Assembly: GCA_963824805.1 (NCBI GenBank)
Contig: CAWGQZ010000057.1
Span: forward strand, 1-64,000
DNA: 64,000 nucleotides
Direction: 5' to 3'
DNA from: DATBAT01 sp963824805
GTDB lineage: Bacteria > Acidobacteriota > Terriglobia > Terriglobales > Acidobacteriaceae
The notes beneath the pieces are model-generated. The model saw only the letters and a program-made list of their open reading frames with translations. It made no database searches and had not been told where the DNA came from. Below are positions 49,212 through 59,266 of this stretch, piece after piece (the stretch's first letter is position 1; each line of letters begins with the position of its first letter). The position numbers and the translations under genes were made by a program.

Positions 49212-52200
49212 CTATTGCTCGTAAGCTCCTTTGTCGATGTTCGTACGCTGCATGCGTGGGTTCCCGGCGACGTCGGTAGCGCCGTTCACGTTGGGCGTCA
49301 GGTCGATTCCCGAGTCGACGGCGGGCGATGGCGGCTGAACGTGCAGATCGAATATTCCGAGATTCACAAACAGCGGGTTCAGTGATTGCGAGTGAGTATC
49401 TTTGCCGGTTGCACTCTGGAAGGCTGAGAGTCCCGTGCGTGTCGTGCCGCCCGAGACGAATTTGCCCGACGAAGCCGGTGAGAAATCTAGGTTGTAATCT
49501 ATGTCCGCCGGATTGTCGGAACTGCTGGTGTAGCTATCCACCAGCAGGGCCTGGAACGTCGCGTAAACGATGTTGTTTTTGAAAACATTGTTCGTGGCAT
49601 AGTACTGAATCTGAAATTCGCCGCTGCCGGAGTTGTGGGTGTCGTTGCCGTAGAGCGTGTTGTTGACGATGGTGCAGTGATCGGTGCCGCCGCGGTTACT
49701 GTCGTATCCACCGATGCTGATGCCGATGGAATTCGAGGCATAGATAAGATTGTTTCGAATGGTCACGAAGCTTGAAGTCTTGCCTTTGTGCTCGGCAGCG
49801 GCCTCAATACCGATATCCACATTGTGGATCAGGTTGCGCTCGATCAAGATCTGCGAGCCACCGTCGACATAGACGCCATTGGCGTCGTAGTCGTTCCCTT
49901 CTCCAGCATTGTTAATCCCGCTGATGTTGTAAATGATGTTGTCGCTGATCACGCCGTTGCGCGCATAGTCGAGAGCGGCATTGGAGGAGACGCCTTCGTA
50001 TCCGATGGCGTCAATCGCGATATTGTCATTATCGTGAACGGTGTTGTGGGTGATGGTGAAGTTGGTGACGTTGCCGTCCACGTTCACCGACTCGCTACCT
50101 CCAGTCTTCAGGTTGAACACTTGGTTGCCGTCGATGGTCACGGTGTCAATCGGCGTGCTGGCGGTGCCATAGACTGAGATTCCGTAGGCTTGTCCGTTTG
50201 CTTCTGAAGACGTCTTGATGTCGTGCACACTGTTGTTCAGGATCTGGATGTTGCCGGCGGTTCCTGTGATCCAAATTCCCGCCGGGATCAGAGAGGAGCT
50301 TGAAGTCTGATAGTTGCGGATTTCGAAACCGCTGATGGTCAGGTAGCTTCGGCTGTCGATGTGGATCAGGCCGTGTGGGTTGGAGAGTGCAGCGATTCCG
50401 GTACCGTCGATAATCGCGCTCTCGCCGGGATAGCTTTGAAAAGTAATCGGCCCCACCGCAGCCGAGCCCGAGATGGCGAATACTACCGACTCTTTATAGA
50501 TCCCACCGCGGACGTATACGGTGTCCCCGGCTTTGACCCCGCTGCTGGCAGCGGCGGCGTGTGAGATGGTCTTCCAGGGAGCGGCTAAAGTTCCAGCGGC
50601 GCTATCGCTGCCGGTGGTAGCAACGTAAAAGCTATTACCGGTGGCGGCTGAAATGGTCACGTCCGCCGAGTCTGACTGGTTCGGATCAGCTTGGGATATA
50701 GCGGTCACGGAAACCGTAGCAGGTGACGGTACCGTTGCCGGCGCAGTATAAAACCCGCTGCGTTGATATGGCCGTTGGTGTCATCACCACCGTCTACGCC
50801 GTTCACTTTCCAATTCACGCCGGGATTGTCACTGTATTGCACGTTCGCGGTGAGTTGCTTGGTCTTTGTAATCGCCACGGTCGCGGTCTTGGGAGAGACC
50901 GCAACCACCACCGGACTGAGTGTGATGTCTGCGGTAGATGATTTATTTTCGTCGGCTTGCGAGGTAGCCCTGATCGTGTGCGGCGTCGGACTGCTGACAG
51001 TGTCGGGAGCTGTATAGAGTCCTGAAGGGGAGATTGATCCCACGCTATTTATGTCGCCGCCGAGAGTACCATCTACGTCCCAGGTCACCGCAGTGTTACC
51101 GGTGTAGAGAACGTTTGCACTGAACGGTTGGGTACCTTTCGCCCCAACTGTCGCGGCGCCAGGCGACACCGTAATCGTGAGTGGATTCAAGCTCACCTGG
51201 GCGGTGGCGAATTTGGTGGGATCCTGCTGGGAGCTGGCCTTGACCGTCACGCTGGTTTGAGAAGTGATGACAGAGGGAGCGGCGTATCCCCCAGTGTTCG
51301 AGATTGCGCCAACCAATGCTGGATCTGTGCCACCACGAGTCTGCAACCGACCACACTACAGTCGGGTCAGAGGCATTTTGCAACTGTGCGGTGAAAGGTT
51401 GCGATCCGCCTGCACCAAGCGAGGCTGACGGCGGATTGATGGTTATGCTCACCGGCTTCAGCGTGACCGACGCGCTGGCCGACTTGGTCGAATCCTCTTG
51501 CGAAACGGCTTTAACCGTGACCACGATTTGCGTCGCAATTGAGGCGGGCGCAGTGTACAAGGCCGAGCCAGAGCCTCCGTCGACGATCGTGCCAATAGTG
51601 CTATCCCCGGTAAGACTGTCGTTTACGTACCACGTCACCGCCGGATTGCTGGCGTTGTGCACGGTCGCAGTAAAGCTCTGAGTGCCACCCGCCCCCAAGC
51701 TCACGGAAGTGAGGTTGAGGGAAACACTGACGGAAGCGACCGGCGGGTTGACCACCACTGAGGCCGAGGCTGTTTTGGTCGTGTCGGACTGGGATCGAGC
51801 GGTTACGGTGACCGTGATCTGTGCAGCGACGGTTGCGGGCGCACGGTATAGACCCAAGCTTGAAACTGTCCCGAGGGTTGAGTTCCCGCCGCTGACTCCA
51901 TTCACCAGCCAGGTCACTGAATTGCTCGACGCATTTTGCACAGTTGCCGTGAACGGCTGCTGACCACCGGCAGATAGGATCGCGGACGTTGGATCGATAG
52001 TTATGACAACTGGATTAAGGGTGACTGGGGCGCTGGCGGACTTCGTAACGTCGGCGGTCGAGACTGCGGTTACGGTGACTACGGTCTGGCTGGAGATCTT
52101 CGATGGCGCCTTGTAGGTCCCAGTACTCGAAATGGTCCCGACAGTAGTGTTTCCGGCCGTGATGCCGTTCACTTGCCAGGTAACAGAAGTATTGCTGCTG

Positions 52201-52628
52201 TTGAGCACGGTGGCGGTAAATTTTTGCGTCTTGCCTGCGGCTAAAGAAGCGGAAGGCGGAGAGATCGTAACACTGACTGGTGAGACGGTCAGAGTCACTT
52301 TGGCCGATGCGGATTTGGTAGTGTCGGCTTTGGAGATTGCCTTCACCGTGATCACTCGCAGCTTAGAAACCTTGGCTGGTGCGAGGTACAGCCCCGAAGT
52401 GGAGATGGTGCCGTTGTTGGAGTTTCCCCCGGTTGTTCCGTTCACCTGCCAGGTCACGGAGGTATTGGAGGTATTCAGCACCGTGGCGGTGAATTGCTGG
52501 GTGCCGGCGGCCGGTAGCGATGTTGTTGTCGGGGAGACGGAGACGCTGACGGCGGCGAACGCGGCGACCTGAAATAGAGTAAATGGCAGGAGGTGCAATG
52601 CAAACCGGCGGGGGATTCCAAGTCTCAA
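49212..52628 (-). pseudogene. Ig-repeat and right-handed beta-helix surface protein A, two frameshifts
   Basis: Signal segment (LHLLPFTLFQVAAFA) followed by seven Ig-like repeats of about 88 residues, each with the pattern SVSP...GTQQFTATV...VTWQVNG...GTIS..GLY.AP, then a parallel beta-helix domain (NSFYVATTGSDSAAGTLA, ISGFEIRNYQTSSSSLIP, NVDGNVTNFTITHNTVHDND) ending at 49212. Frame breaks lie near 51345 (repeat 5) and 50745 (end of repeat 7). The helix domain resembles pectate lyase or polysaccharide-lyase folds, but no catalytic site can be named. It is the distal gene of the left arm of a large inverted duplication; the start TTG at 52628 is conserved in the right arm at 62713. No PEP-CTERM anchor is visible. 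Confidence 0.8.
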
Positions 52629-52811
52629 GATGTAGCCTCTCGCACACCAGTGCGGTGTCGCACCAGCAATTCGACAAATTTAACTGGGCCCGAAAAGCTT
52701 TGCTTCAAGACGACGAATTACAGGAAAAGGCTGGAAAAATATGTGGTCATTGTAATGCACCCAGCATCGATGGACGTGCATATACCCTAACCACTTGTGC
52801 CGATCTGCGAT

Positions 52812-55715
52812 TTATTGCTCAAAAGCCCCCATATCAATGTTCGATCCCTGTACCCTGGCTCCGCCTGCGAAGTCCAGGATTCCCTCTACGGTCGCGCCGA
52901 GATTGGTGCCCGCATTTACGGCCGGAGAGGTAGCAAGCACATCAAGATTCAGTCCCGACAGGTTCAAGTTCAGGAAGAACGGATTCGAAAACTTCGAGTG
53001 CGGATCCTTGCCGGTTGACGACTGGTACGAGGCAAAACTCGTACTGTCAGCTCCGTTCCAGAGGAATTCAGCTGAGCCGTTCGAGGTGTAATAGAGGTTG
53101 TAGTCCACATCCACCGGGTTGGGTTCGCTCTTGGTGAAGTTGTTGATGAACAGCCCCTGCGAGCTTGCGTAGAGAATGTTGTTCTTGAACACGTTATTCG
53201 TGGCGTAGTACTGCACCTGGAACTCGCCGCTGCCGGAGTTCTGGGTGTCGTTTCCGAACAAAGTGTTGTTGACGATGATGCAGTTGTCAGTGCCGCCGAC
53301 GTTGCTGGCGTATCCACCAATGGAAATGCCGGTGATGTTCGAGGCGTAGATGACATTGTTGCGCACGGTCACGAAGCTGGCGACTGTGCCTTTGTGCTCG
53401 CTGGCGACCTCGATGCCAAGGTCCACGTTGTGGATAAGGTTGCGCTCAATGATGATCTGGGTTCCGCCGTCGACGTAAATACCGTCGGCGTCGTAGTCAT
53501 TCCCCTCACCGGGGTTGGATTTTCCGCTGATGTTGTAAATGGTGTTGTCGCTGATAACGCCATTGCGGGCGCGGTCGTAGGCCGCATTGGAGGAGACGCC
53601 CTCGTAGCCGATGGCGTCGATGGCGATGTTGTCATTGTCGTGGACCAGGTTGTTAGTGATCGCGAAGTTGGTCACGTTCCCATCGACGTTCACCGATTCG
53701 CTGCCACCGGTCCTTAGGTTGTAAACCTCGTTACCGTCGATGGTGACCAGGTCGATCGATGCCGGCGCCTCAGTTCCATAGACCGCGATTCCAAAAGCGT
53801 TCCCGTTGGCTTCGGACGTGGTCTTTATGTCGTGAACAATGTTGTTGAGAATCTTGATATGGCTGCCTGAACCTGTGACCCAGATTCCGGCCGGAACGGC
53901 GCTTGAGCTCGAGGTCACGTAGTTGCGGATCTCGAATCCGGCAATGGTAACGTAGCTGCGCCCGATAATGTTGAACAGGCCATTTTGATCGGTAGGCGGC
54001 TTGAGGCCGGTGCCATCGAGAATCGCCTTCTCGCCGGGGTAGTTTTGGAATGTTACTGGTCCGGCAGCAGCCGATCCCGACATCCCGATATTCACGCTCT
54101 CGGTGTAGGTACCCGCTCGGACGAAGACGGTATCGCCGGGCTGCACCAAACTAGACGCAGCAGCATGGGAAATGGTCTTCCAGGGCGAGGCCAGAGTTCC
54201 CGCATTCGAGTCACCGCCCGTAGTGGCAACATAGAAGGAATTCCCCGTGGTTGTAACTGGCGGGGTAACGGTGACCTGAGCCGAACCAGACTTGGTTGGG
54301 TCAGCCTGCGAAACCGCCGCCACAGTGACAGTGGTCTTGGCGGCAAGCGATACTGGGGCTGTGTAGAGTCCGGCAGTAGTGATGGTCCCGGTTGCGGCAC
54401 TGCCGCCGCTTACTCCGTTCACACTCCATGTGACCGCCTTGTTGGCGGTGTTTGCTACCGTCGCAGTGAACTGCTGGGTACCACCCGCGTTGAGCGATGC
54501 CGATGTTGGCGTGACCATGACGGTTACTGGATTGGTTGCGGCTGGATTGATGGTGACCTGGGCGCTGCCGGATTTTGTTGTATCGGCCTGCGACACAGCA
54601 ACGACGGTCACGACTGTGCTAGCTGCAACTGAAGCGGGCGCGGTGTAGACTCCGGCGGTCGTAATGGTTCCAGTAGCCGCGCTACCTCCGGTTACCCCGT
54701 TCACTTTCCAGGTGACGGCCATATTGGCGGTGTTGGTAACACTTGCCGTGAATTGCTTGGTCGCACCGACGGCGAGCGACGCGGTCGAGGGCGCGACGGT
54801 GACACTCACAGGGCTCGTAGTGGGTGGGGTGAGATTGACCAGCGAAATCGTGCGGTTATGGGGATCGACCGGGGAGAAAGCGATCACTCGAACGCTGGTT
54901 GCGGCACTGACGACGGCCGGGGCGGTGTAGAGTCCGGTTTGGGTGATGGTTCCTACTCTCGAGGTCCCGCCCGTGAAGCCGTTCACCTGCCAGGTCAGGC
55001 CCGGGATTGGAGCGTTCTGCAGGTTTGCCGTAAACTGCTGCGTCCCGCCCCCTCCAAGGCTCACGGCAGATGGTGCGATGGTGACAATGATCCCTTTGAG
55101 CGTAATGGTGGCCTTTTTGACTTTACTGGGATTCGCCTGCGACACGGCCTTCAGGGTCACCGTCATCCCGGCAGGAACAATGATCGCCGGCGCCGAGTAA
55201 AGGCCCGCTGCCGAGACCGTCCCGGTGGACGCGCTTCCACCCACTACCCCGTTCACTGACCATGTGACTGCTTTATTCGGCGTGTTTAGAACGGTGGCGC
55301 TGAATTGTTGCTTCCCTCCATCGAGCAGCGTCACGGCAGTCGGGGAAAGACTCATGGTCACCGGAAGCCAAGTCACCGATGCTTTCCCGATGGCTGCGGT
55401 ATCAGCCTGCGAGGTGGCCGCAATCACTCGAGTCGCAGGGCCCGAAATGACCGTGGGCGCGGTGTAGAGTCCGGACGCCGAGACGGTGCCAACGGTCGCA
55501 TCTCCTCCCGCAATTCCATTCACTGCCCAGGTGACCGCATGGTTCACGGTGTTTGAGAGCGACGCAGTGAACTGCTGGGTGCCGCCACCCACCACCGAAG
55601 CGGTTGCCGGAGACACGGTCACGGTGACGACTGTTTGGGCGTACCCGGGCAGGCAGGTGAAAAGGAAAGCGAGCAGGACGAAGTAAGAGCTGCGCAAGGG
55701 GGAGGAGTTGGGCAC
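52812..55715 (-). CDS. Ig-repeat and right-handed beta-helix surface protein B (intact copy)
   Basis: 967 residues, fully open. The GTG at 55715 has AGAGG seven bases upstream. The signal peptide (FVLLAFLFTCLPGYAQ) is followed by five Ig-like repeats of 85-90 residues (TQQFTASLSN, KQQFSATVLN, TQQFTANLQN, TKQFTASVTN, TQQFTATVAN). The beta-helix domain starts at about residue 500 (NSFYVATTGGDSNAGTLASP) and contains YVTIAGFEIRNYVTSSSSAV, IKILNNIVHDIKTTSEANGN and NAAYDRARNGVISDNTIYNI. The helix repeats resemble protein A with a closely similar sequence. Probably an extracellular adhesin or polysaccharide-binding or -cleaving protein (inference). The duplicate at 59635-62529 has lost its frame. 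Confidence 0.9.
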   Translation of the reverse strand: MPNSSPLRSSYFVLLAFLFTCLPGYAQTVVTVTVSPATASVVGGGTQQFTASLSNTVNHAVTWAVNGIAGGDATVGTVSASGLYTAPTVISGPATRVIAATSQADTAAIGKASVTWLPVTMSLSPTAVTLLDGGKQQFSATVLNTPNKAVTWSVNGVVGGSASTGTVSAAGLYSAPAIIVPAGMTVTLKAVSQANPSKVKKATITLKGIIVTIAPSAVSLGGGGTQQFTANLQNAPIPGLTWQVNGFTGGTSRVGTITQTGLYTAPAVVSAATSVRVIAFSPVDPHNRTISLVNLTPPTTSPVSVTVAPSTASLAVGATKQFTASVTNTANMAVTWKVNGVTGGSAATGTITTAGVYTAPASVAASTVVTVVAVSQADTTKSGSAQVTINPAATNPVTVMVTPTSASLNAGGTQQFTATVANTANKAVTWSVNGVSGGSAATGTITTAGLYTAPVSLAAKTTVTVAAVSQADPTKSGSAQVTVTPPVTTTGNSFYVATTGGDSNAGTLASPWKTISHAAASSLVQPGDTVFVRAGTYTESVNIGMSGSAAAGPVTFQNYPGEKAILDGTGLKPPTDQNGLFNIIGRSYVTIAGFEIRNYVTSSSSAVPAGIWVTGSGSHIKILNNIVHDIKTTSEANGNAFGIAVYGTEAPASIDLVTIDGNEVYNLRTGGSESVNVDGNVTNFAITNNLVHDNDNIAIDAIGYEGVSSNAAYDRARNGVISDNTIYNISGKSNPGEGNDYDADGIYVDGGTQIIIERNLIHNVDLGIEVASEHKGTVASFVTVRNNVIYASNITGISIGGYASNVGGTDNCIIVNNTLFGNDTQNSGSGEFQVQYYATNNVFKNNILYASSQGLFINNFTKSEPNPVDVDYNLYYTSNGSAEFLWNGADSTSFASYQSSTGKDPHSKFSNPFFLNLNLSGLNLDVLATSPAVNAGTNLGATVEGILDFAGGARVQGSNIDMGAFEQ

Positions 55716-56082
55716 AGTGCAACCTCTTTATTTGGGCACCGCCATTTCTGTCTGCGGCGGGATCAAACGATGATTCAGCCGACCCAGACCTTTGCCCCGG
55801 CAACCTATTTCCCGATGGCGAACCGTTGGAGCCCCAAAATCCTAACGATCAAGATCTAGCTCGACTGCAATGAATCCGAAGTGGCGTATGAAAGCGTGGA
55901 CAAACTGTCCCTAAAACGTGCCTCAAAAGTAGACGCGGAGGCCTCCAATGTCAACTATCTTCTCGAGAATAAAGTTTGTTTTCTGCCAGATTTGGGGCAC
56001 TGACTAAGAAATTGGGGTAAGAGGAGACCTCAATGGTCTCCCCTTGATTTGGCGTAGGTTAGGTCACCGGAGGGCAGTGGCG
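55716..56082 (-). promoter_or_regulatory. 367-base leader between PEP-CTERM gene and protein B, with a conserved two-stem candidate
   Basis: No gene is seen. At 55740-55820 nested complementary segments occur: CGCCAT/ATGGCG as an outer pair (55740-55745 with 55815-55820) and GTCTG/CAGAC as an inner pair (55750-55754 with 55785-55789). Both pairs are kept in the right-arm copy. A 7-base stem (GGAGACC/GGTCTCC, 56023-56041) follows the PEP-CTERM gene. No known riboswitch family could be assigned. Confidence 0.4.
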
Positions 56083-56480
56083 TTATGCCCATGGAGACGG
56101 GACGACCGGCCTGCTGATGGCTACGATAAGGCCGACCAAAGTCAGCATCCCCTCAAACACGAGGAGACCCCTGGTTCCGGGACAGGCACCACCGGAGATC
56201 GACAAGTCGGAGGGGTTGGAGGCGGCGGTTGAATGATAGAACCGCAGCTACCCGCCACGATTGATTGGTACTGACATTGGTCCTTGCGCTCGAGCTTAAG
56301 GCTGGAGTTGCCTTGTGAGGTGCCGAGCCCAGTAGCGGCTCTTGGCATATTCGTACTAGCTCCGGAATGCAATTGGCGATCAGAATTCCCCGAATAAGAA
56401 CGAACGCTTACGGATCGGCCCAGACAGCGCTGGGCAGAAACAAACCCGGCGGCAAGCAGCAGAGTTTGTTTGCCTGTCAT
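56083..56480 (-). CDS. small PEP-CTERM exported protein, left copy, frame-broken
   Basis: ATG at 56480 after GGAGGGAAATTTC. The signal segment reads MTGKQTLLLAAG and, with a one-base shift, LFLPSAVWAD. A short middle part (SYSGNS, LKLERKDQCQYQSIV, QPPPPTPPT) leads to the sorting signal VPVPEPG, and after a second shift to LLVFEGMLTLVGLIVA and a basic tail, ending at the TAA at 56083. Motif plus single helix plus Arg-containing end is the PEP-CTERM signal recognised by exosortases in exopolysaccharide-producing bacteria. The mature protein would be only about 80 residues. The right-arm copy (58855-59266) reads the PEP-CTERM end without a shift, which confirms the assignment. Confidence 0.75.
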
Positions 56481-56610
56481 GAAATTTCCCTCCATCTCGA
56501 AGGACTTGCGCCGCAAGGATTCGAGCTTCCTCGCGACGTCTCGGAGTACTGGAAGCTAGCGGGGATGCCATGAACATTGAGCCTAGGCCTTACGTGGTCT
56601 TTAACTCGGG

Positions 56611-56641
56611 GCAAACAAAATGCGGGGCCAGTGGCCCCGCA
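56611..56641 (-). terminator. rho-independent terminator after the left regulator gene
   Basis: Perfect 8-base stem GCGGGGCC/GGCCCCGC (56622-56629 with 56633-56640), three-base loop, followed on the minus strand by ATTTTGTTT. It lies 24 bases after the stop of the regulator at 56665 and is repeated in the right arm. Confidence 0.88.
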
Positions 56642-56664
56642 AGTGAACCTTATCTTAGATTGAC

Positions 56665-57667
56665 TCAGTCGGCGGCAGGTGCGGCGGGCGCAGCTTCCAC
56701 CGCATCAACCCGGCGGCGGGAGGTGCGGTTGGGCGGAAGGCCCGCTTCGCGGATCTTGTATAGCAAGGCGCGATAGCTGATCCCAAGTGTACGAGCGGCC
56801 TGTTTTCGGTTCCAGTGGTGGGATTGCAAAACCTTCAAGATAATCTTGCGCTCCAACTGGCGAACCGCCTGACGAGTCAGCTTTTTCAGCGAGATTGGCC
56901 CATCGAAATCGATGTCGGGCGTGAGATATTCTGGTTCGCGAGCCACGAGGTCAGTGGCGATGACGTCTTCGTTGCCTAAAATCACGTACCGCTTGACCAG
57001 ATTCTCCAATTCGCGAATGTTGCCGGGCCAGTGATATTTCTGCAGCACTCCCATGGTCTCTGAAGAAAGTACACGGGCGCGACAGTTGTATTTGCGGTTG
57101 TAGTACTCGAGGAAATAGTTGACCAGGTCTTCAATGTCGGCCCGGCGCTCCCGCAACGGCGGCAATTGCAGATTGACGACGTTGATGCGATAGAAGAGAT
57201 CCTGCCGGAAGGTGCCACTTTCGATTTCGGTTTCGAGCTGGCGATTGGTAGCGCAGACGATACGGACTTCGACTTTCTTGTCTTCCTGGGCACCTATGCG
57301 ACAGAACTGTCCGTCCTGAAGCAACTGTAAGAGCTTCGATTGCAAAGCGGGATCGAGTTCAGAAATTTCGTCAAGGAAGAGCGTACCCCGGTGCGCCATC
57401 TCGACGCGTCCGGGCTTGGAGCCGTAGGCTCCGGTGAAGGCGCCACGCTCGTATCCGAAGAGCTCGCTTTCGAGCAGAGTTCCTGGAATGGCGGGACAGT
57501 TCACTTTGACAAAAGGTCCGCTCTTCCACGGAGAAAGGGTATGGACCATGCGCGCGATGATGTCTTTGCCTGTCCCGCTTTCGCCCTGGATCAGGACCGG
57601 AACATTGGCTGCGGCCACTTTGTTGAGGCGTTCACGCACCGCCTGCATGCTGTCAGACCGGCCGAAG
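56665..57667 (-). CDS. sigma-54-dependent AAA+ activator, N-terminally truncated (left copy)
   Basis: About 330 genuine residues. The AAA+ domain begins exactly at FGRSDSMQAVRERLNKV: Walker A GESGTGKD, the sigma-54-contacting GAFTGA loop (GYERGAFTGAYGSKPG), Walker B GTLFLDEISELD and an arginine finger region (LPPLRERRADIEDL). The C-terminus has a Fis-type helix-turn-helix (LKVLQSHHWNRKQAARTLGI). No receiver, PAS or GAF sensor domain precedes it: the codons upstream of 57667 are the antisense strand of the opposite copy. Similar activators in PEP-CTERM bacteria (PrsR type) have an N-terminal receiver domain. A truncated activator may be inactive or constitutive. The gene is followed by a terminator and then the PEP-CTERM gene. 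Confidence 0.8.
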
Positions 57668-57682
57668 CAGTGGTCTTCGGCC
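57660..57682. repeat. palindrome at the centre of the inverted duplication
   Basis: GGCCGAAG-CAGTGGT-CTTCGGCC: 8-base arms with a 7-base spacer, centre 57671. On both strands the CTTCGGCC arm encodes the Phe-Gly-Arg at the beginning of the AAA+ domain. Confidence 0.85.
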
Positions 57683-58671
57683 GTTCCGAAGCATGCGGGC
57701 GGTCCGGAACGCCTGAACAAAGTCGCCGCCGCTAACGTTCCAGTCCTGATCCACGGGGAAAGCGGGACCGGTAAGGACATATCGCGCGCATGGTCCACGG
57801 GTTTCACCGTGGAAAACGGGACCGTTCGTGAAGGTGAACTGCCCGGCCATCCCAGGGACGCTGCTCGAAAGCGAGCTGTTCGGATACGAAAAAGGCGCTT
57901 TCACCGGGGCTTACGGAACCAAACCCGGCCGCGTCGAGATGGCGCACCGGGGCACGCTGTTCCTCGACGAGATTTCGGAACTGGACCTGGCCTTCAGTCG
58001 AAACTGTTGCAGTTGCTTCAGGATGGCCAGTTTTGCCGCATTGGCGCCCAGGAAGACAAGAAAGTCGAAGTGCGCGTAGTGTGCGCGACCAATCGCCAGC
58101 TCGAAACCGAAATCGAAAACGGAACGTTCCGGCAAGATCTGTATTACCGGATCAATGTAGTCAACCTCCACATGCCTCCGCTGCGCGAGCGCCGCGGCGA
58201 CATCGAAGAACTGACCGCTTATTTCCTCGAGTACTACAACCGAAAATACAACTGCCGCGCAAAGTCGCTTTCGAAGAGGTCATGTCGGTACTGCAGAAAT
58301 ATCATTGGCCCGGCAACATTCGTGAGCTGGAAAACCTGATCAAGCGATACGTGATCCTGGGGAATGAAGAAGTCATCTCCGCGGACCTGGTCGCTCGCGA
58401 ACCGGATTTCTTCAATCCAGAGATCGATCTGGATGGGCCAATCTCGCTGAAAAAACTCACCCGCCAGGCGACTCGCGAGTTGGAGCGCAAGGTGATTTTG
58501 AAAGTGTTGCAAGCCCACCATTGGAACCGGAAGCAGGCCGCTCGCGCATTTGAGCATCAGTTATCGAGCGTTGCTATACAAGATTCGCGATGCGGGACTG
58601 CCCCCAACCGCACCTCCCGCCGTCGGGTTGATGCGGCGGAAGCTGCACCCGCCGCACCTGCCGCCGACTGA
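57675..58671 (+). pseudogene. sigma-54-dependent AAA+ activator, truncated and frame-broken (right copy)
   Basis: Begins VFGRSEA at the palindrome, parallel to the left copy, then shifts into VRERLNKV-type sequence and LNKVAAANVPVLIHGESGTGKD. Further single-base breaks occur near 57785, 57840, 57990 and 58260, and the last near 58550. The segments keep NCPAIPGTLLESELFGYEKG, GAFTGA, GTLFLDEISELD, CATNRQLETEIENGTFRQDL and the end ATRELERKVILKVLQAHHWN. It ends RRVDAAEAAPAAPAAD. Amino-acid differences from the left copy are conservative (K for R, T for S), so the two diverged as genes before the breaks. No sensor domain. Almost certainly not functional as written. Confidence 0.8.
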
Positions 58672-58693
58672 GCCAATCTAGATGAGGTTCACT

Positions 58694-58722
58694 TGCGGGG
58701 CCACTGGCCCCGCATTTATTTG
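58694..58722 (+). terminator. rho-independent terminator after the right regulator copy
   Basis: Stem GCGGGGCC/GGCCCCGC (58695-58702 with 58706-58713), loop ACT, then ATTTATTT. Identical stem to the left-arm terminator at 56611-56641. Confidence 0.85.
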
Positions 58723-58854
58723 CCCCGAGTTGAAGAGCACGTAAGGCCTAGGCTCAATGTTTGTGGCATCCCCGTCTCTCTCCAGTACTCCGAGACGTCG
58801 CGAGGAAGCCCGAAATCCTTGCGGCGCAAGTACTTCGAAATGGAGGGAAATTTC

Positions 58855-59266
58855 ATGACAGGCAAAAAAACTGCCGCTGCTGGTTGCCGCCGGATTGTTT
58901 CTGCCCAGCGCTGTCTGGGCCGATAGCGTAAGTGTTGGTTCTTATTCGGGGAATTCTCTATTGCCAATTGCATTCCGGAGTTAGTACGAATACGCCAAGA
59001 TCCGCTGCTGGGCTCGGCACCTCACAAGGGCAACTCCAGCCTCAAGCTCGAGCGCAGGGACCAATGTCAGTATCAATCAATCGTGCATGGTGAGTAGCTG
59101 CGGTTCTAGCATTCAACCGCCGCCTCCAACCCCTCCGACTTATCGATCTCCGGTCGTGCCTGTCCCGGAACCAGGCTCTGGTCTCCTCATGTTTTGGGGG
59201 ATGCTGACTTTCGTCGGCCTCATCGTAGCCAGCGGCAGGCAGGGTCGTCCGGCCGCCAGGGCATAG
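58855..59266 (+). CDS. small PEP-CTERM exported protein, right copy, frame-broken
   Basis: ATG at 58855 after GGAGGGAAATTTC. With one shift in the A-run the signal reads LPLLVAAGLFLPSAVWADSV, then SVGSYSGNS. A further shift gives the middle part and, from about 59090, SCGSSIQPPPPTPPTYRS followed in frame by VPVPEPGSGLLMFWGMLTFV, GLIVASGRQGRPAARA and a TAG at 59266. This is a textbook PEP-CTERM tail: VPEPGS, one hydrophobic helix and an Arg-containing end. The middle region has two Cys (QCQYQ and SCGSS). Role: probably a substrate of an exosortase that is not in this window. Confidence 0.78.

Noticed and set aside
53369..53717. Long antisense frames inside the beta-helix domains of A and B
   Set aside because: They recur at the mirrored position only because the coding strand is duplicated; their compositions (Thr/Ser/Pro or Val/Asp rich) are typical shadows.
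55740..55830. c-di-GMP-I riboswitch upstream of protein B
   Set aside because: A GGGGCAAAGG stretch resembles part of the core, but the second conserved core segment and the order of the stems do not fit, so only an unassigned structured leader is reported.
57434..57674. N-terminal residues of the apparent plus-strand regulator frame (and the mirror image on the minus strand)
   Set aside because: They are antisense translations of the opposite regulator copy across the inverted-repeat centre, not protein sequence of a regulator.
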